Shown here: piece after piece, positions 26,599 to 37,422 of the stretch
Layout: the number at the start of each line of letters is the position of its first letter
Position numbering within the stretch: the first letter of the stretch is position 1
NCBI RefSeq assembly: GCF_027622945.1
Contig: NZ_JAPZVQ010000002.1
Coordinates: forward strand, 41,214-105,213
Source: Glycomyces lechevalierae
GTDB taxonomy: Bacteria > Actinomycetota > Actinomycetes > Mycobacteriales > Micromonosporaceae
Reading direction: 5' to 3'
DNA: 64,000 nt
Made by a program: the position numbers and the translations under genes
Notes under the pieces: model-generated
Told to the model about the DNA's origin: nothing
Databases searched by the model: none
The model's input: the letters and a program-made list of their open reading frames with translations, nothing else

Positions 26599-29214
26599 TT
26601 AAGCGGCGCCGCCCTGGCCTACCTGGCCGCCTCGCGGGCCCGCTCCGGGGCTCTTGGGCGGCATGGTGCCGGTGCCCGCTCCGGGGCTCTTGGGGGCCCG
26701 TTCGCCGGCGAGTTCGGCCGGGGGCGTGTCGGGCACGCCCGCGGGCTTGTCGGCTCCTCGGAACGTCAGGTTGGTCTTCTCGACGTCCTTCGGGTCGCCG
26801 TCGACGTCGACGATGACGATCTGGCCCGGCGTGAACTCGTTGAAGAGGATCTTCTCCGAGAGCGTGTCCTCGATCTCGCGCTGGATCGTGCGGCGCAGCG
26901 GCCGCGCGCCCATGACCGGGTCGTAGCCCTTGTGGCCCAGGTACAGCTTCGCGGCGTCCGTGAGCTCCAGGGCCATGTCGCGGTTGGCGAGCTGGTCCTC
27001 GATGCGCTTGACCATGAGGTCGACGATCGCGACGATCGCTTCCTGCGTGTGCTTCGGGAAGACGATGGTGTCGTCGATGCGGTTCAGGAACTCGGGGCGG
27101 AAGTGGTTCTTCAGCTCCTCCGAGACCTTCTCCTTCATCCGGTCGTAGTCGCCGCCCTCGGACGCGTCCGCCTGGAAGCCCAGGGACACGGCCTTGCCGA
27201 CGTCCTTCGTGCCGAGGTTCGTCGTCAGGATCAGCACTGTGTTCTTGAAGTCGACGATGCGGCCCTGGCCGTCCGTGAGGCGGCCGTCCTCGAGGATCTG
27301 CAGGAGCGTGTTGAACACGTCCGGGTGGGCCTTCTCGATCTCGTCGAACAGGACCACCGAGAACGGCTTGCGGCGCACCTTCTCGGTGAGCTGCCCGCCC
27401 TCGTCGTACCCGACGTACCCGGGAGGCGCGCCGACGAGGCGCGACACCGTGTACCGGTCGTGGAACTCGGACATGTCGAGCTGGATCAGCGAGTCCTCGG
27501 AGCCGAACAGGAACTCCGCGAGCGCCTTCGCCAGTTCGGTCTTGCCCACACCGGACGGGCCGGCGAAGATGAACGAACCGGAGGGGCGCTTGGGGTCCTT
27601 GAGCCCGGCGCGGGTGCGGCGGATCGCCTTGGAGACGGCCTTGACGGCGTCCTCCTGGCCGATGATGCGCTTGTGGAGCTCCTCCTCCATGCGCAGCAGG
27701 CGGGAGGTCTCCTCCTCGGTCAGCTTGTAGACCGGGATGCCGGTCCAGTTCGCGAGGACCTCGGAGATCATCTCCTCGTCGACCTCGGTGACCTGGTCCA
27801 GGTCGCCGGCCTTCCACTCCTGCTCGCGCTTGGCGCGCTTCTCGTGGAGGCGCTTCTCGGTGTCGCGCAGGCGCGCGGCGGCCTCGAAGTCCTGGGCGTC
27901 GATCGCCGACTCCTTCTGGCGCCGGGTCTCGGCGATCTCCTCGTCGATCTCGCGGAGGTCCGGCGGTGCGGTCATCCGGCGGATGCGCATGCGCGCGCCC
28001 GCCTCGTCGATGAGGTCGATGGCCTTGTCCGGCAGGAACCGGTCCGAGATGTAGCGGTCGGCGAGCGTCGCGGCCTGCACCAGGGCGCCGTCCGTGATGG
28101 ACACGCGGTGGTGGGCCTCGTAGCGGTCGCGCAGGCCCTTGAGGATCTCGATGGTGTGCGCCAGGGACGGCTCGGCCACCTGGATCGGCTGGAAGCGGCG
28201 CTCCAGGGCGGCGTCCTTCTCGAGGTACTTGCGGTACTCGTCGAGGGTGGTCGCGCCGATGGTCTGCAGCTCGCCGCGGGCCAGCATGGGCTTGAGGATC
28301 GAGGCCGCGTCGATCGCGCCCTCGGCGGCCCCCGCGCCGACGAGCGTGTGGATCTCGTCGATGAAGAGGATGATGTCGCCGCGGGTCTTGATCTCCTTGA
28401 GGACCTTCTTCAGGCGCTCCTCGAAGTCGCCGCGGTAGCGCGAGCCGGCGACGAGCGCGCCGAGGTCGAGCGTGTACAGCTGCTTGTCCTTGAGCGTCTC
28501 GGGGACCTCGCCCTTGGTGATCGCCTGCGCGAGGCCCTCGACGGCAGCGGTCTTGCCGACGCCGGGCTCGCCGATGAGCACCGGGTTGTTCTTGGTGCGG
28601 CGGGAGAGGACCTGCATGACGCGTTCGATCTCGCGCTGGCGCCCGATCACGGGGTCGAGCTTGCCGTCGCGGGCGGCCTGCGTGAGGTTGCGGCCGAACT
28701 GGTCGAGCACGAGCGAACCGGACTGCTGCGCCTCCTGGGAGGTGCCGCCGGCGGTCGCGCCCGCGGGCTCCTTGCCCTGGTAGCCCGAGAGGAGCTGCAG
28801 GACCTGCTGGCGGACGCGGTTGAGGTCCGCGCCGAGCTTGATGAGGACCTGGGCGGCGACGCCCTCGCCCTCGCGGATCAGCCCGAGCAGGATGTGCTCG
28901 GTGCCGATGTAGTTGTGGCCGAGCTGGAGCGCTTCGCGCAGGCTCAGCTCGAGGACCTTCTTCGCCCGCGGGGTGAAGGGGATGTGGCCGGACGGGGCCT
29001 GCTGGCCCTGGCCGATGATCTCCTCGACCTGCTGGCGGACGCCTTCGAGGGAGATGCCCAGGCTCTCCAGGGCCTTCGCCGCCACGCCCTCGCCCTCGTG
29101 GATGAGGCCGAGCAGGATGTGTTCCGTGCCGATGTAGTTGTGGTTGAGCATCCTGGCTTCTTCTTGAGCCAAGACGACCACGCGTCGGGCACGGTCCGTA
29201 AACCGTTCAAACAT
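26599..29214 (-). CDS. clpC: ClpC AAA+ unfoldase
   Basis: An 871-residue Hsp100 ATPase that feeds proteins to ClpP. The N domain opens [21 protein letters not shown] (two Clp_N repeats). D1 has Walker [10 protein letters not shown] and Walker [18 protein letters not shown]-like middle region precedes D2, which has GPSGVGKTE and [13 protein letters not shown]. The [14 protein letters not shown] pore/ISS segment is present. The C-terminal tail has a short duplicated PPKSPGAG segment in a disordered Gly/Pro stretch, a little longer than in most ClpC proteins. Essential in mycobacteria. No ClgR or HrcA box was recognised upstream. Confidence 0.96.
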   Translation of the reverse strand: MFERFTDRARRVVVLAQEEARMLNHNYIGTEHILLGLIHEGEGVAAKALESLGISLEGVRQQVEEIIGQGQQAPSGHIPFTPRAKKVLELSLREALQLGHNYIGTEHILLGLIREGEGVAAQVLIKLGADLNRVRQQVLQLLSGYQGKEPAGATAGGTSQEAQQSGSLVLDQFGRNLTQAARDGKLDPVIGRQREIERVMQVLSRRTKNNPVLIGEPGVGKTAAVEGLAQAITKGEVPETLKDKQLYTLDLGALVAGSRYRGDFEERLKKVLKEIKTRGDIILFIDEIHTLVGAGAAEGAIDAASILKPMLARGELQTIGATTLDEYRKYLEKDAALERRFQPIQVAEPSLAHTIEILKGLRDRYEAHHRVSITDGALVQAATLADRYISDRFLPDKAIDLIDEAGARMRIRRMTAPPDLREIDEEIAETRRQKESAIDAQDFEAAARLRDTEKRLHEKRAKREQEWKAGDLDQVTEVDEEMISEVLANWTGIPVYKLTEEETSRLLRMEEELHKRIIGQEDAVKAVSKAIRRTRAGLKDPKRPSGSFIFAGPSGVGKTELAKALAEFLFGSEDSLIQLDMSEFHDRYTVSRLVGAPPGYVGYDEGGQLTEKVRRKPFSVVLFDEIEKAHPDVFNTLLQILEDGRLTDGQGRIVDFKNTVLILTTNLGTKDVGKAVSLGFQADASEGGDYDRMKEKVSEELKNHFRPEFLNRIDDTIVFPKHTQEAIVAIVDLMVKRIEDQLANRDMALELTDAAKLYLGHKGYDPVMGARPLRRTIQREIEDTLSEKILFNEFTPGQIVIVDVDGDPKDVEKTNLTFRGADKPAGVPDTPPAELAGERAPKSPGAGTGTMPPKSPGAGPRGGQVGQGGAA

Positions 29215-29479
29215 GCGCTTCTGCTCCTCGCGTCCGCCGCTACTTGTCGTCGTTACTGGTCGTGGCTTGCAAAACCCTGTGGGTACACCTTATCTCCCGG
29301 GTCTGCGGACGACGGGTGCCACGTGGGTGACAACAAGCGTGCCTCTTCGACCATTCCCGGTGATAACAGGTTCGCTGTGAGCGCAATACCCGCCCACCGC
29401 GGAGGCAATCCAATGGTGCCCGACGGGTACGACAGTCCCACCCGTCGGGCTTCCATCGGTGCAACGCGTCCGCACTGCG
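29215..29479. other. Upstream region of clpC
   Basis: About 265 bases without a supported gene; the frames here lack conserved content. It must hold the clpC promoter on the minus strand, but I cannot assign boxes with confidence. Confidence 0.4.
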
Positions 29480-29585
29480 TTCTGTGCCTTCGTTCGCTGA
29501 ACGCGAACTGCGCCTCTGTTCGCTCAACGCACTGCGCCTTCTGTTCGCTGAACGCGCTGCGCCTTCTGTTCGCTGAACGCGAAAT
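29480..29585. repeat. 24/25-bp tandem repeat array B, related to array A
   Basis: CTGCGCC(T)TCTGTTCG begins at 29508, 29532 and 29557 (24- and 25-base steps), with a degenerate first unit around 29484. Each unit ends with GTTCGCTGAAC, a 4-bp hairpin. The core CTGCGCCTTCTG is shared with the 27-bp array at 8645-8765, about 21 kb away. It lies just downstream of lsr2 and upstream of clpC on the minus strand. Confidence 0.85.
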
Positions 29586-29638
29586 ACCCGCTCCCCAGGG
29601 GAGAGCGGGCATGGAAGTCGGTTCGCGGGACTGCCGTA

Positions 29639-29995
29639 CTAGTTGTGCGCGGCGTTGTATTCCTCGACGATCGCCTGCGGGATGCGTCCACGGGGCGAGA
29701 CGCGCTTGCCGCTGCGCTCGGCCCACTCGCGGATCGCCTTGTTCTGCTCGCGGTCCACAGTCTGGCGGCGCGGGGCGGCGGCGCCGCGGACGGGGCCGCG
29801 GGGAGCGCCCAGGCTGTAACGGCCGAGTCGGGTGCCGGCCTCCTGGAACTTCTCCAAGGCGTCGCGCAGTTCCTTGGCATGTCCAGCCGAGAGGTCGATC
29901 TCGTAGGCCTGTCCGTCGATAGCGAATTTGACGGTCTCCTCAGCCTTGCTGCCGTCGATATCGTCGATCAGGATGACCTGTGTCTTCTTCGCCAT
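29639..29995 (-). CDS. lsr2: Lsr2 nucleoid-associated silencing protein
   Basis: A 118-residue Lsr2. The N-terminal dimerisation beta region begins MAKKTQVILIDDIDGSKAEETVKFAIDG. The C-terminal DNA-binding domain begins IREWAERSGKRV and has the RGR minor-groove hook in SPRGRIP. It bridges AT-rich DNA and silences foreign genes in actinobacteria. It is monocistronic, upstream of clpC on the same strand, with repeat array B behind it. Confidence 0.96.
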   Translation of the reverse strand: MAKKTQVILIDDIDGSKAEETVKFAIDGQAYEIDLSAGHAKELRDALEKFQEAGTRLGRYSLGAPRGPVRGAAAPRRQTVDREQNKAIREWAERSGKRVSPRGRIPQAIVEEYNAAHN

Positions 29996-30180
29996 GGCAA
30001 ATTCCTCTCGAACTGTAGCGACTACCGCTGCCGGGACAACCGTCTTGCTAGTGCCAGAGCATATACGAGTCCATTAGCGAAGGGAAAGAGGGTAGAGCAT
30101 CTGATTTGTGAATGCGCGGCTACCGTCCAGGTCACCTGGCTACTTGAATACGTCCAACTCTCCCCGGGTCCGGGCAAAAA

Positions 30181-30236
30181 GGGACCGCGCCGGAGCGGTC
30201 GACCAAGAATTGGTCGGGCCATCCGGCGCGGTTCCC
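30181..30236 (-). terminator. Nested double hairpin behind lysS
   Basis: An outer 11-bp stem (30184-30194 with 30222-30232) encloses an independent 7-bp hairpin (30200-30206 with 30210-30216, loop of three). It lies 10 bases past the lysS stop on the minus strand. The branched form is unusual for a simple terminator. Confidence 0.65.
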
Positions 30237-30245
30237 ATGCCTTTG

Positions 30246-31751
30246 CTATTCGGGTTTCACCAGCGGGAAGAGGATGGTCTCTCGGATACCGAGTCCGGTG
30301 AGCGCCATAAGCAACCGGTCGATTCCCATGCCCATCCCGCACAGCGGCGGGAGGCCGTACTCCATCGCGCGCAGGAAGTCCTCGTCGACGCCCATGGCCT
30401 CGTCGTCGCCCTTGGCGGCCAGTCTGGCCTGGGCCTCCAGGCGCTCGCGCTGGACGACCGGGTCGATCAGCTCCGAATAGCCGGTGGCGAGTTCGAAGCC
30501 GCGGACGTACAGGTCCCATTTCTCGGTGAGGCCGGGAGTGGTGCGGTGACCGCGCGTGAGCGGGGAGGTCTCCTCGGGGTAGTCGAACACGAAGGTCGGC
30601 GCGACGATGTGGTCGGAGACCAGCAGCTCGAACAATTCCTCCGCGAGTTTCCCGGCGCCCCACTTGGGGTCGACCGCGAGTTCGACTTTCTCCGCGTATG
30701 CGCGCAGCGTCTCCAGCGGCGTGTCCACGGTCACGGTTTCTCCGAGCGCTTCGGAAAGGGACCCGAAGAGCGTGATCTCGGTCCACTCGCCGCCGAGATC
30801 GTACTCGGACCCGTCCGCGAGAGCCACGGTCTCGGACCCGAACACCGAACGCGCCGCGCCTTGAATGAGCGACTTGGTGAGCCCGGCGATCGTGCGGTAG
30901 TCGCCGTAGGCCTGATAGGCCTCGAGCATCGCGAACTCCGGCGAATGCGACGAGTCGGCGCCCTCGTTGCGGAAGTTCCGGTTGATCTCGAATACGCGGT
31001 CGATACCGCCGACGACGCACCTTTTCAGATAGAGCTCGGGCGCGATGCGCATGTACAGGTCCATGTCGTACGCGTTCATGTGCGTCACGAACGGCCGCGC
31101 GGTCGCCCCGCCCGGCTGCACCTGCATCATCGGCGTCTCGACCTCGACGAAGTCGCGGCCGTCGAGCTGGTCGCGCAGCGAGCGCACGACCTTCGCCCGG
31201 TTGCGGGCGTTCGCGCGCGCCTCCGGGCGCACGATGAGGTCGACGTAGCGCTGGCGCACCCGCGTCTCCTCCGCGAGCGGCTTGTGCGCCACGGGGAGGG
31301 GCCGCAGGGCCTTGCCGGTGATCGCGAACGAGTCGGCCATGACCGAGAGCTCGCCGCGCTTGGAGGTGATGACCTCGCCGGTGACGCCGATGTGGTCGCC
31401 GATGTCGGCCAGGCGCTTCCAGTCCGCGAGCGCGTCCTCGCCGACCTTGCCCTGGGAGAGCATCACCTGGAACTCGGTGCCGTCGCCGTCGCGGAGGCTC
31501 ACGAAGACGAGCTTCCCGGCGGTGCGGACGAAGATCACCCGTCCGGTGGTGCCCACGGTGACGCCGGAGGACTCGCCGACGGCGAGCCCGGCGAACTGCT
31601 CGCGCAGTTCGGCGAGGGTGTGGGTGCGCGGGTAGCCGAGCGCGTAGGGCTCCTTGCCTTCCGCGAGGAGGGCGGCGCGCTTGTCGCGCCGGATCTGCAT
31701 CTGCTCGGGAAGGTCGTCGCCGCTGTCGGTGTTCTGCTCGTGCTCGGTCAC
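30246..31751 (-). CDS. lysS: Lysine-tRNA ligase, class II
   Basis: About 501 residues. An N-terminal OB fold ([25 protein letters not shown]) binds the anticodon. The class II core has motif 2 [22 protein letters not shown] and motif 3 [15 protein letters not shown]. The start is uncertain: GTG at 31751 gives the usual N-terminal length but its GGAGG is only one base away. ATG at 31700 and an upstream ATG at 31817 are alternatives. It is a single gene and convergent with nothing. Confidence 0.93.
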   Translation of the reverse strand: MTEHEQNTDSGDDLPEQMQIRRDKRAALLAEGKEPYALGYPRTHTLAELREQFAGLAVGESSGVTVGTTGRVIFVRTAGKLVFVSLRDGDGTEFQVMLSQGKVGEDALADWKRLADIGDHIGVTGEVITSKRGELSVMADSFAITGKALRPLPVAHKPLAEETRVRQRYVDLIVRPEARANARNRAKVVRSLRDQLDGRDFVEVETPMMQVQPGGATARPFVTHMNAYDMDLYMRIAPELYLKRCVVGGIDRVFEINRNFRNEGADSSHSPEFAMLEAYQAYGDYRTIAGLTKSLIQGAARSVFGSETVALADGSEYDLGGEWTEITLFGSLSEALGETVTVDTPLETLRAYAEKVELAVDPKWGAGKLAEELFELLVSDHIVAPTFVFDYPEETSPLTRGHRTTPGLTEKWDLYVRGFELATGYSELIDPVVQRERLEAQARLAAKGDDEAMGVDEDFLRAMEYGLPPLCGMGMGIDRLLMALTGLGIRETILFPLVKPE

Positions 31752-31838
31752 GCCTCCAAGGGTAAATGTCTCCCGCGCGCCGCAGCATGCGAGTTTCCCC
31801 TCATCGCGCCGGGTCACACCGCCCCCGCGGCGGCCCCG

Positions 31839-32645
31839 CTACTCGGCCACGATCGGGCGCTCGATCGCGAACGCCGGGTAGCCGACGACCCGGTCGGGGC
31901 CGCCCACGGTGTCCGCGGACGTCGCGAGGGCGAGCTGGCGGGGGCGGCGGCCCGTGGCGTCGGCCCAGGCGAGGGTCGCGCGCAGGGCGAACACGCCGCA
32001 GGCGTGCTGCGGGGCGATCTCGCGCGGGCGGAGGCTGCGGATGGCCTCGGCCGTCGCGGCGTCGATGCGTTCGGCGGTGGCCTGGTCGTGGTAGTGCGAG
32101 AGGTCGGTGGAGCAGATCACCACCGAGTCCTCGCCGGCCTCCTCGCGGAGCGCGGCGATGAGCCGGGCGCCGTCGGGCGACTGGCCCATGCCGAACGCGA
32201 CGGGCGTGATCTCGATGTCCGGGCCGAGCGCGACCTGCAGGAACGGCAGTTGGACCTCGAGCGAGTGCTCGGCCTCGTGCGGCAGGCGCGAGGAGCCGAC
32301 CACGTGCGTGGGCGCGACGCGGACCTCGCCGAGCGGGGTCTCCCAGCGCGCGTAGGGAGCGGCGGCGTGCCCGCGCAGCGGGTAGTGGTGGCTGGGTCCG
32401 ACGAGGACGACGCGCCTGACGCGGCCGCGGTGGGCCGCGAGCCGGGCGTAGACCTCGGCGGCGACGGGCCCGGAGTAGCGGTAGCCGGCGTGGGGCGCGA
32501 TGTAGGCGGCGGCGAGCGGTTCGCTCACCGGTCCGGCGGCGTCGATGAGCCGCTCGATGTCGGCGCGGAGCAGCCCGGGGTCGGCCGGGTAGAAGCGTCC
32601 GGCGACGGCAGCGGGCCGTACGGTGTCTGATTTGATCGAAGGCAT
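31839..32645 (-). CDS. AmmeMemoRadiSam system protein B (Memo-like)
   Basis: A 268-residue Memo-family protein, related in fold to class III extradiol dioxygenases. The metal/active-site motifs are all present: PHAGYRYSG, VGPSHHYPL, AEHSLEVQLPF, CSTDLSHYHD, and a Cys in ACGVFAL. In the Ammecr1-Memo-radical SAM association its reaction is unknown. ATG at 32645 follows GGAAGACC. It is 23 bases downstream of the radical SAM gene, so the two form an operon. No AMMECR1 gene is beside them. Confidence 0.9.
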   Translation of the reverse strand: MPSIKSDTVRPAAVAGRFYPADPGLLRADIERLIDAAGPVSEPLAAAYIAPHAGYRYSGPVAAEVYARLAAHRGRVRRVVLVGPSHHYPLRGHAAAPYARWETPLGEVRVAPTHVVGSSRLPHEAEHSLEVQLPFLQVALGPDIEITPVAFGMGQSPDGARLIAALREEAGEDSVVICSTDLSHYHDQATAERIDAATAEAIRSLRPREIAPQHACGVFALRATLAWADATGRRPRQLALATSADTVGGPDRVVGYPAFAIERPIVAE

Positions 32646-32668
32646 CGCAGGTCTTCCGGTGGTGGTTC

Positions 32669-33856
32669 CTATGGTCGGTGTGACGGCCCTGGTCGGTGAG
32701 CCGCGTCGTGGTCGTGTGGTGCCGGTGCTCGTCTGGTTGACGGCGGGGCGATGCGGATCGGTTGCCGCTTGGGACCCCAGTCTCCCGCCGGCCCGTCGAA
32801 AACCCCGGGAACGGCCGCGCCGCAACGACCGCACTGTCCGCTATCCGACACCGCATACCGGTCAATCCGGTACCAATTACGCACTATGAGGGCTTCGCCA
32901 CAGGACGCGCAGGTCGTGGTCTGGCCTTCGGGGTCGTGCACGTTGCCGGTGTAGACGTGCCGGAGCCCCGCGTCGTGCGCGATCCGCCTGGCCCTGCGGA
33001 GTGTCGCGACCGGGGTCGGCGGCACGTCGCGCATCTTGAAGTCCGGGTGGAACGCGGTGAAGTGCAGTGGGACGTCGGGGCCGAGGTGTTCGCGGATCCA
33101 AGCGCATTCCGCGGCGATCTCGGCGTCCGAGTCGTTGTGCCCGGGAATGAGCAGCGTGGTGATCTCGGTCCAGACGTCGGTCTCGTGCACCAGGTATTCG
33201 AGTGTATCGAGGACGGTCCTCAGTGAAGCGAACGCGATCTTGCGGTAGAACTCCTCGGTGAACGCCTTGAGGTCGATGTTCGCGGCGTCCATGTGCGCGT
33301 AGAGCTCTCGCCGCGCTTCGGGTCCGATGTACCCCGCCGAGACGGCGACCGCTTTGAGTCCGGCCGCGCGGGCCGCGTCCGCGCAGTCGGCCGCGTATTC
33401 GAGGAACACCGTAGGGTCATTGTAGGTGAACGCGATCGACCTGCAGCCCAGGCGTTTCGCGGTGGTGGCGAGGGTCTCGGGCTCGGCCTCCGAGGCGAGC
33501 GTGTCGATCTCGCGGGACTTGGAGATGTCCCAGTTCTGGCAGAAGCGGCAGGCGAGGTTGCATCCGGCGGTGCCGAAGGAGAGCACGGGCGTGCCGGGCA
33601 GGAAGTGGTTGAGCGGCTTCTTCTCGACGGGGTCGATGCAGAACCCGGAGGAGCGCCCGTACGAGGTCAGGACGATCTGGTCGCCTCGGCGGGCGCGGAC
33701 GAAGCAGAGCCCGCGCTGGCCTTCGCGCAGGCGGCAGGCGCGGGGGCAGACGGTGCATTCGAGGCGCCCGTCGTCGAGGGCGCGGTGGAACCCGGTGCCG
33801 ACGGTGAAGGCGTCGGTCCCTTCGACCCGAGGCCTACGGGGAGTGAGGGTGGCCAT
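32669..33856 (-). CDS. AmmeMemoRadiSam system radical SAM enzyme
   Basis: A 395-residue radical SAM protein with the CxxxCxxC cluster motif in GCNLACRFCQNW. An N-terminal four-Cys region (CTVCPRACRLREGQRGLC) is typical of the AmrS/PflA-like family. The barrel continues with TYNDPTVFLEYA and VWTEITTLLIPGHNDS. A C-terminal zinc-ribbon-like set of four Cys (CASCGEAL and CGRCGAAV) precedes a proline-rich tail. ATG at 33856 was chosen near the conserved N-terminus. Its substrate is unknown in all organisms; it is co-transcribed with the Memo-like gene. Confidence 0.9.
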   Translation of the reverse strand: MATLTPRRPRVEGTDAFTVGTGFHRALDDGRLECTVCPRACRLREGQRGLCFVRARRGDQIVLTSYGRSSGFCIDPVEKKPLNHFLPGTPVLSFGTAGCNLACRFCQNWDISKSREIDTLASEAEPETLATTAKRLGCRSIAFTYNDPTVFLEYAADCADAARAAGLKAVAVSAGYIGPEARRELYAHMDAANIDLKAFTEEFYRKIAFASLRTVLDTLEYLVHETDVWTEITTLLIPGHNDSDAEIAAECAWIREHLGPDVPLHFTAFHPDFKMRDVPPTPVATLRRARRIAHDAGLRHVYTGNVHDPEGQTTTCASCGEALIVRNWYRIDRYAVSDSGQCGRCGAAVPGVFDGPAGDWGPKRQPIRIAPPSTRRAPAPHDHDAAHRPGPSHRP

Positions 33857-33984
33857 ACTCACTACGGTAGCGCCCGGTCCGTTGCGGCCGCGTTTCGGCC
33901 CGGACACGAGGCGACTGCACGCGAAAGGGGTCGCGCCGGGCCATGAATTCGGCTCGGTGCGACCCCTCCCGGAATCGATTGCTG

Positions 33985-34003
33985 CGGGCCGGTCTCCGGC
34001 CCG
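33985..34003 (-). terminator. Hairpin behind the MsiK-type ATPase gene
   Basis: An 8-bp G+C stem (33985-33992 with 33996-34003) with a TCT loop, seven bases past the stop on the minus strand. Confidence 0.6.
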
Positions 34004-34009
34004 GCGGCG

Positions 34010-35104
<1,095 letters not shown>

Positions 35105-35333
35105 GATGTTCGGTCCCTTTCACTGGCAGGTACGTGCCAGACGATCCGTGGTAAAAGGCGGTGGTGTCATCACAGAACGGGACCTCGCCGAGGCGGCGCG
35201 ACCCTGCGCTGCGATCACGACCGCGTGATGCGCAGCACCGTGCGGTCGTGAGCTGAGCCTAGCCGCGGGGGAATGCCTTTGCCAAGTCGCGACCGAACGT
35301 TTGTCCGGTTTCCCCGCAAGGTTTACCGAAACG

Positions 35334-36080
35334 TTATTCCACGCGGAGGGCCTGCAGCAGGGCCTCGTCGCCGGCCACGTCGCAGATCCCGAACGGCAGC
35401 CTTCCCCACAGCGCCAACGCGATGTCGGAGGCGGAGCCGGCCGCGCGGGCCTGCAGCTGCGTGCGCGAATCGGGCTGGTCGAGCAGCGCCACCCGGCCCC
35501 CGCGCAGGCGCACGAACCAGGTCGCGTCGGCGTCCTGGGCGAACAGCTGGACCAGCCCGGAGGCCTCAGGGTGGGCGCCGCGGCGGGCGCCGACGGGCAG
35601 GAACGCCTCGAACACCTCGCTGATGGCCTCGGCGGCGAGCGCGACCGGGACGGGTGCGGTGGCGCCCACGGCCATCTGCACGTCCCAGCGGGCGAGGCCC
35701 GTGGCCACGGCCACCCGCCGGTGCCAGAACTCGCCCCGCCACTCCACGGGCGCCCACGTCCACGCGGGCGAGTCGGCGCCGCGGGCCTCGATCGCGTCGA
35801 GTACCGATGCGAGCGCCTGGTCGTACACGTCGAGCACGGCCGCGCCCTCGGCGGTCACGGGTGGCGGCTGCGGCAGGTCCTCCTCCTCTGCTGGGCGCGT
35901 GAAGAGGGCTTCGACGGCCCAGCGGTATTCGCGGGCGAGTTCGAGGAGGATCCCGCCGACCGTGGTGTCCGGGCGGGAGGGGGCGATGCGGTCGAGGACC
36001 TCGGGCCCGCACGCCGAGCGCAGGCCCGCGGCCTCGGTCTTCAACTCGGTGAGGTAATCGGTGATGCGCAGCTTAGCCAT
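35334..36080 (-). CDS. Mycothiol-enzyme-like (MDMPI) protein, probably without the metal site
   Basis: A 248-residue protein with the two-domain layout of the maleylpyruvate isomerase / mycothiol-dependent DinB-like family. The N-terminal helix bundle includes VGGILLELAREYRWAVEALF, and the typical FWxRRxAxxTxxxRWDxQ helix appears as EFWHRRVAVATGLARWDVQM. In active members that helix reads HExxxHRxD and supplies Glu and His zinc ligands; here both positions are Ala. The C-terminal domain has ATWFVRLRGGRVAL and GSASDIALALWGRL, normal for the family. It may bind mycothiol or have a non-enzymatic role. It is divergent from murB over 47 bases. Confidence 0.75.
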   Translation of the reverse strand: MAKLRITDYLTELKTEAAGLRSACGPEVLDRIAPSRPDTTVGGILLELAREYRWAVEALFTRPAEEEDLPQPPPVTAEGAAVLDVYDQALASVLDAIEARGADSPAWTWAPVEWRGEFWHRRVAVATGLARWDVQMAVGATAPVPVALAAEAISEVFEAFLPVGARRGAHPEASGLVQLFAQDADATWFVRLRGGRVALLDQPDSRTQLQARAAGSASDIALALWGRLPFGICDVAGDEALLQALRVE

Positions 36081-36127
36081 GGTGACCGCCGTTCCTCGTA
36101 GCCTGCGTAAAGCTTAGGCTTTCCGGT

Positions 36128-37195
36128 GTGACACACGCCAGCCCAACACCGAGCGAGCAGGCCTCCAACGACCCGATTCCGGGCAAATCCCTCAGTGAGT
36201 ACACGACGCTGAGAATAGGAGGTCCCGCCCGCGAGCTGGTCGAGACCCGCCACTGGTCGGAGGCGGTCGAGGCGATCCGCGCGGCCGCCGGGCCGACCCT
36301 GGTCCTCGGGGGCGGCTCGAACGTCGTCATCGGCGACGCGGGCTTCGACGGCACGGTCGTGCTCCTGCGCGGCGGCGGGATCGAGCAGGTCGGCGAGGGG
36401 CTGGTCCGGGTCCAGGCCGGGCACGTGTGGGACGAGTTCGCCGCGTGGACCGTCGCGAACGGGTACTCGGGGGTGGAGTGCCTGAGCGGCATCCCCGGCT
36501 CGGCCGGCGCGACGCCGATCCAGAACGTGGGCGCGTACGGCCAGGAGGTCGCGCAGACCATCGCGGCCGTGAAGGTCTGGGACCGCGAGGCCGACGAGAT
36601 CCGCGACTGGACCCCCGCCGAATGCGGGTTCGCCTACCGGCACAGCGTCTTCAAGCACTCCGACCGGTACCTCGTGCTCAGCGTCGACTTCCGGCTCGCA
36701 TCGTCCGAGGAGTCCCAGCCGATCGCCTACGCGGAGTTGGCGAAGCGGCTCGGCGTCGAAGTGGGCGACCGGGCACCCATGCCGCTGGTCCGCGAGAAGG
36801 TGCTGGAGCTGCGGCGCGGCAAGGGCATGGTCCTCGACGAGACGGACCACGACACCTGGAGCGCCGGTTCCTTCTTCACCAACCCGATCATCGGCGCGGC
36901 CGACTTCCACGAGGTCGCGGAGCGGGCGGGAGGCGAACCCCCGCACTGGAAGACGGCCGACGGGAACGTCAAGGTCTCGGCCGCGTGGCTCATCGGCGCG
37001 GCCGGTTTCGAGAAGGGCCACAAGCGGGGTAACGCCGGCTTGTCCACAAAGCACACTCTTGCTTTGACGAACCGGGGCGGGGCCTCCGCCGCCGAGATCC
37101 TGGCCCTCGCCGCCGAAGTCGTCGACAAGGTCGAAGAGGACTTCGGCATCCGCCTCCACCCCGAACCGGTCATGGTCAACGCCAGCCTCGGCTGA
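36128..37195 (+). CDS. murB: UDP-N-acetylenolpyruvoylglucosamine reductase
   Basis: A 355-residue MurB that reduces enolpyruvyl-UDP-GlcNAc to UDP-MurNAc with NADPH and FAD. The FAD-binding part has TTLRIGGPA, LVLGGGSNVV and SGIPGSAGATPIQNVGAYG. The catalytic Ser lies in WSAGSFFTNPI, and the C-terminal MurB domain ends HPEPVMVNAS. The start is GTG at 36128; the alternative, ten or so residues later, would still keep the domain whole. It stands alone rather than in a dcw cluster, which is normal in actinobacteria. Confidence 0.95.
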   Translation: MTHASPTPSEQASNDPIPGKSLSEYTTLRIGGPARELVETRHWSEAVEAIRAAAGPTLVLGGGSNVVIGDAGFDGTVVLLRGGGIEQVGEGLVRVQAGHVWDEFAAWTVANGYSGVECLSGIPGSAGATPIQNVGAYGQEVAQTIAAVKVWDREADEIRDWTPAECGFAYRHSVFKHSDRYLVLSVDFRLASSEESQPIAYAELAKRLGVEVGDRAPMPLVREKVLELRRGKGMVLDETDHDTWSAGSFFTNPIIGAADFHEVAERAGGEPPHWKTADGNVKVSAAWLIGAAGFEKGHKRGNAGLSTKHTLALTNRGGASAAEILALAAEVVDKVEEDFGIRLHPEPVMVNASLG

Positions 37196-37254
37196 CTGGT
37201 CGACACGGAGCATTCGACACGCGGGGCCGCTCATGCTTCGGCGATAATCGAGGC

Positions 37255-37422
37255 ATGCCTACAGTCCGCATCACTGGCATCTCTGACGAGGCGCTGGCCC
37301 GCTTGAGATCTCGCGCCACCGCGAAGCACCAGTCACTTGAGGTATACGTCCGCGACCTGATCGAACGCGAGGCGGCTGTGGCGGCTATCGAAATCGCTGC
37401 CGAGCTGCAGCGCCGGCGTTAA
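37255..37422 (+). CDS. Orphan ribbon-helix-helix antitoxin (FitA/VapB-like)
   Basis: A 55-residue protein starting MPTVRITGISDEALARLRSR, a ribbon-helix-helix DNA-binding domain of the FitA/VapB kind, with QSLEVYVRDLIERE as the second helix. It resembles the N-terminal half of the VapB-like protein encoded at 37829-38083 (V.IR, QSL..Y, LIE) but lacks the C-terminal toxin-neutralising tail. No toxin gene follows on its own strand; instead its TAA stop is superimposed on the TAA of vapC on the other strand (TTAA at 37419-37422). It could be a remnant of a second module or a regulator of the neighbouring one. Confidence 0.7.
   Translation: MPTVRITGISDEALARLRSRATAKHQSLEVYVRDLIEREAAVAAIEIAAELQRRR

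Noticed and set aside
26404..29922. A plus-strand open frame of over 1100 codons opposite clpC
   Set aside because: It is the antisense shadow of clpC in G+C-rich DNA; its Arg/Leu/Val-rich composition has no domains, while clpC is complete on the other strand.
35294..35336. Two AACGTT-centred motifs before the msiK-type gene, similar to the palindrome upstream of the esterase
   Set aside because: They lie 200 bases from the msiK start, partly inside the end of the neighbouring gene, and share only a short core.
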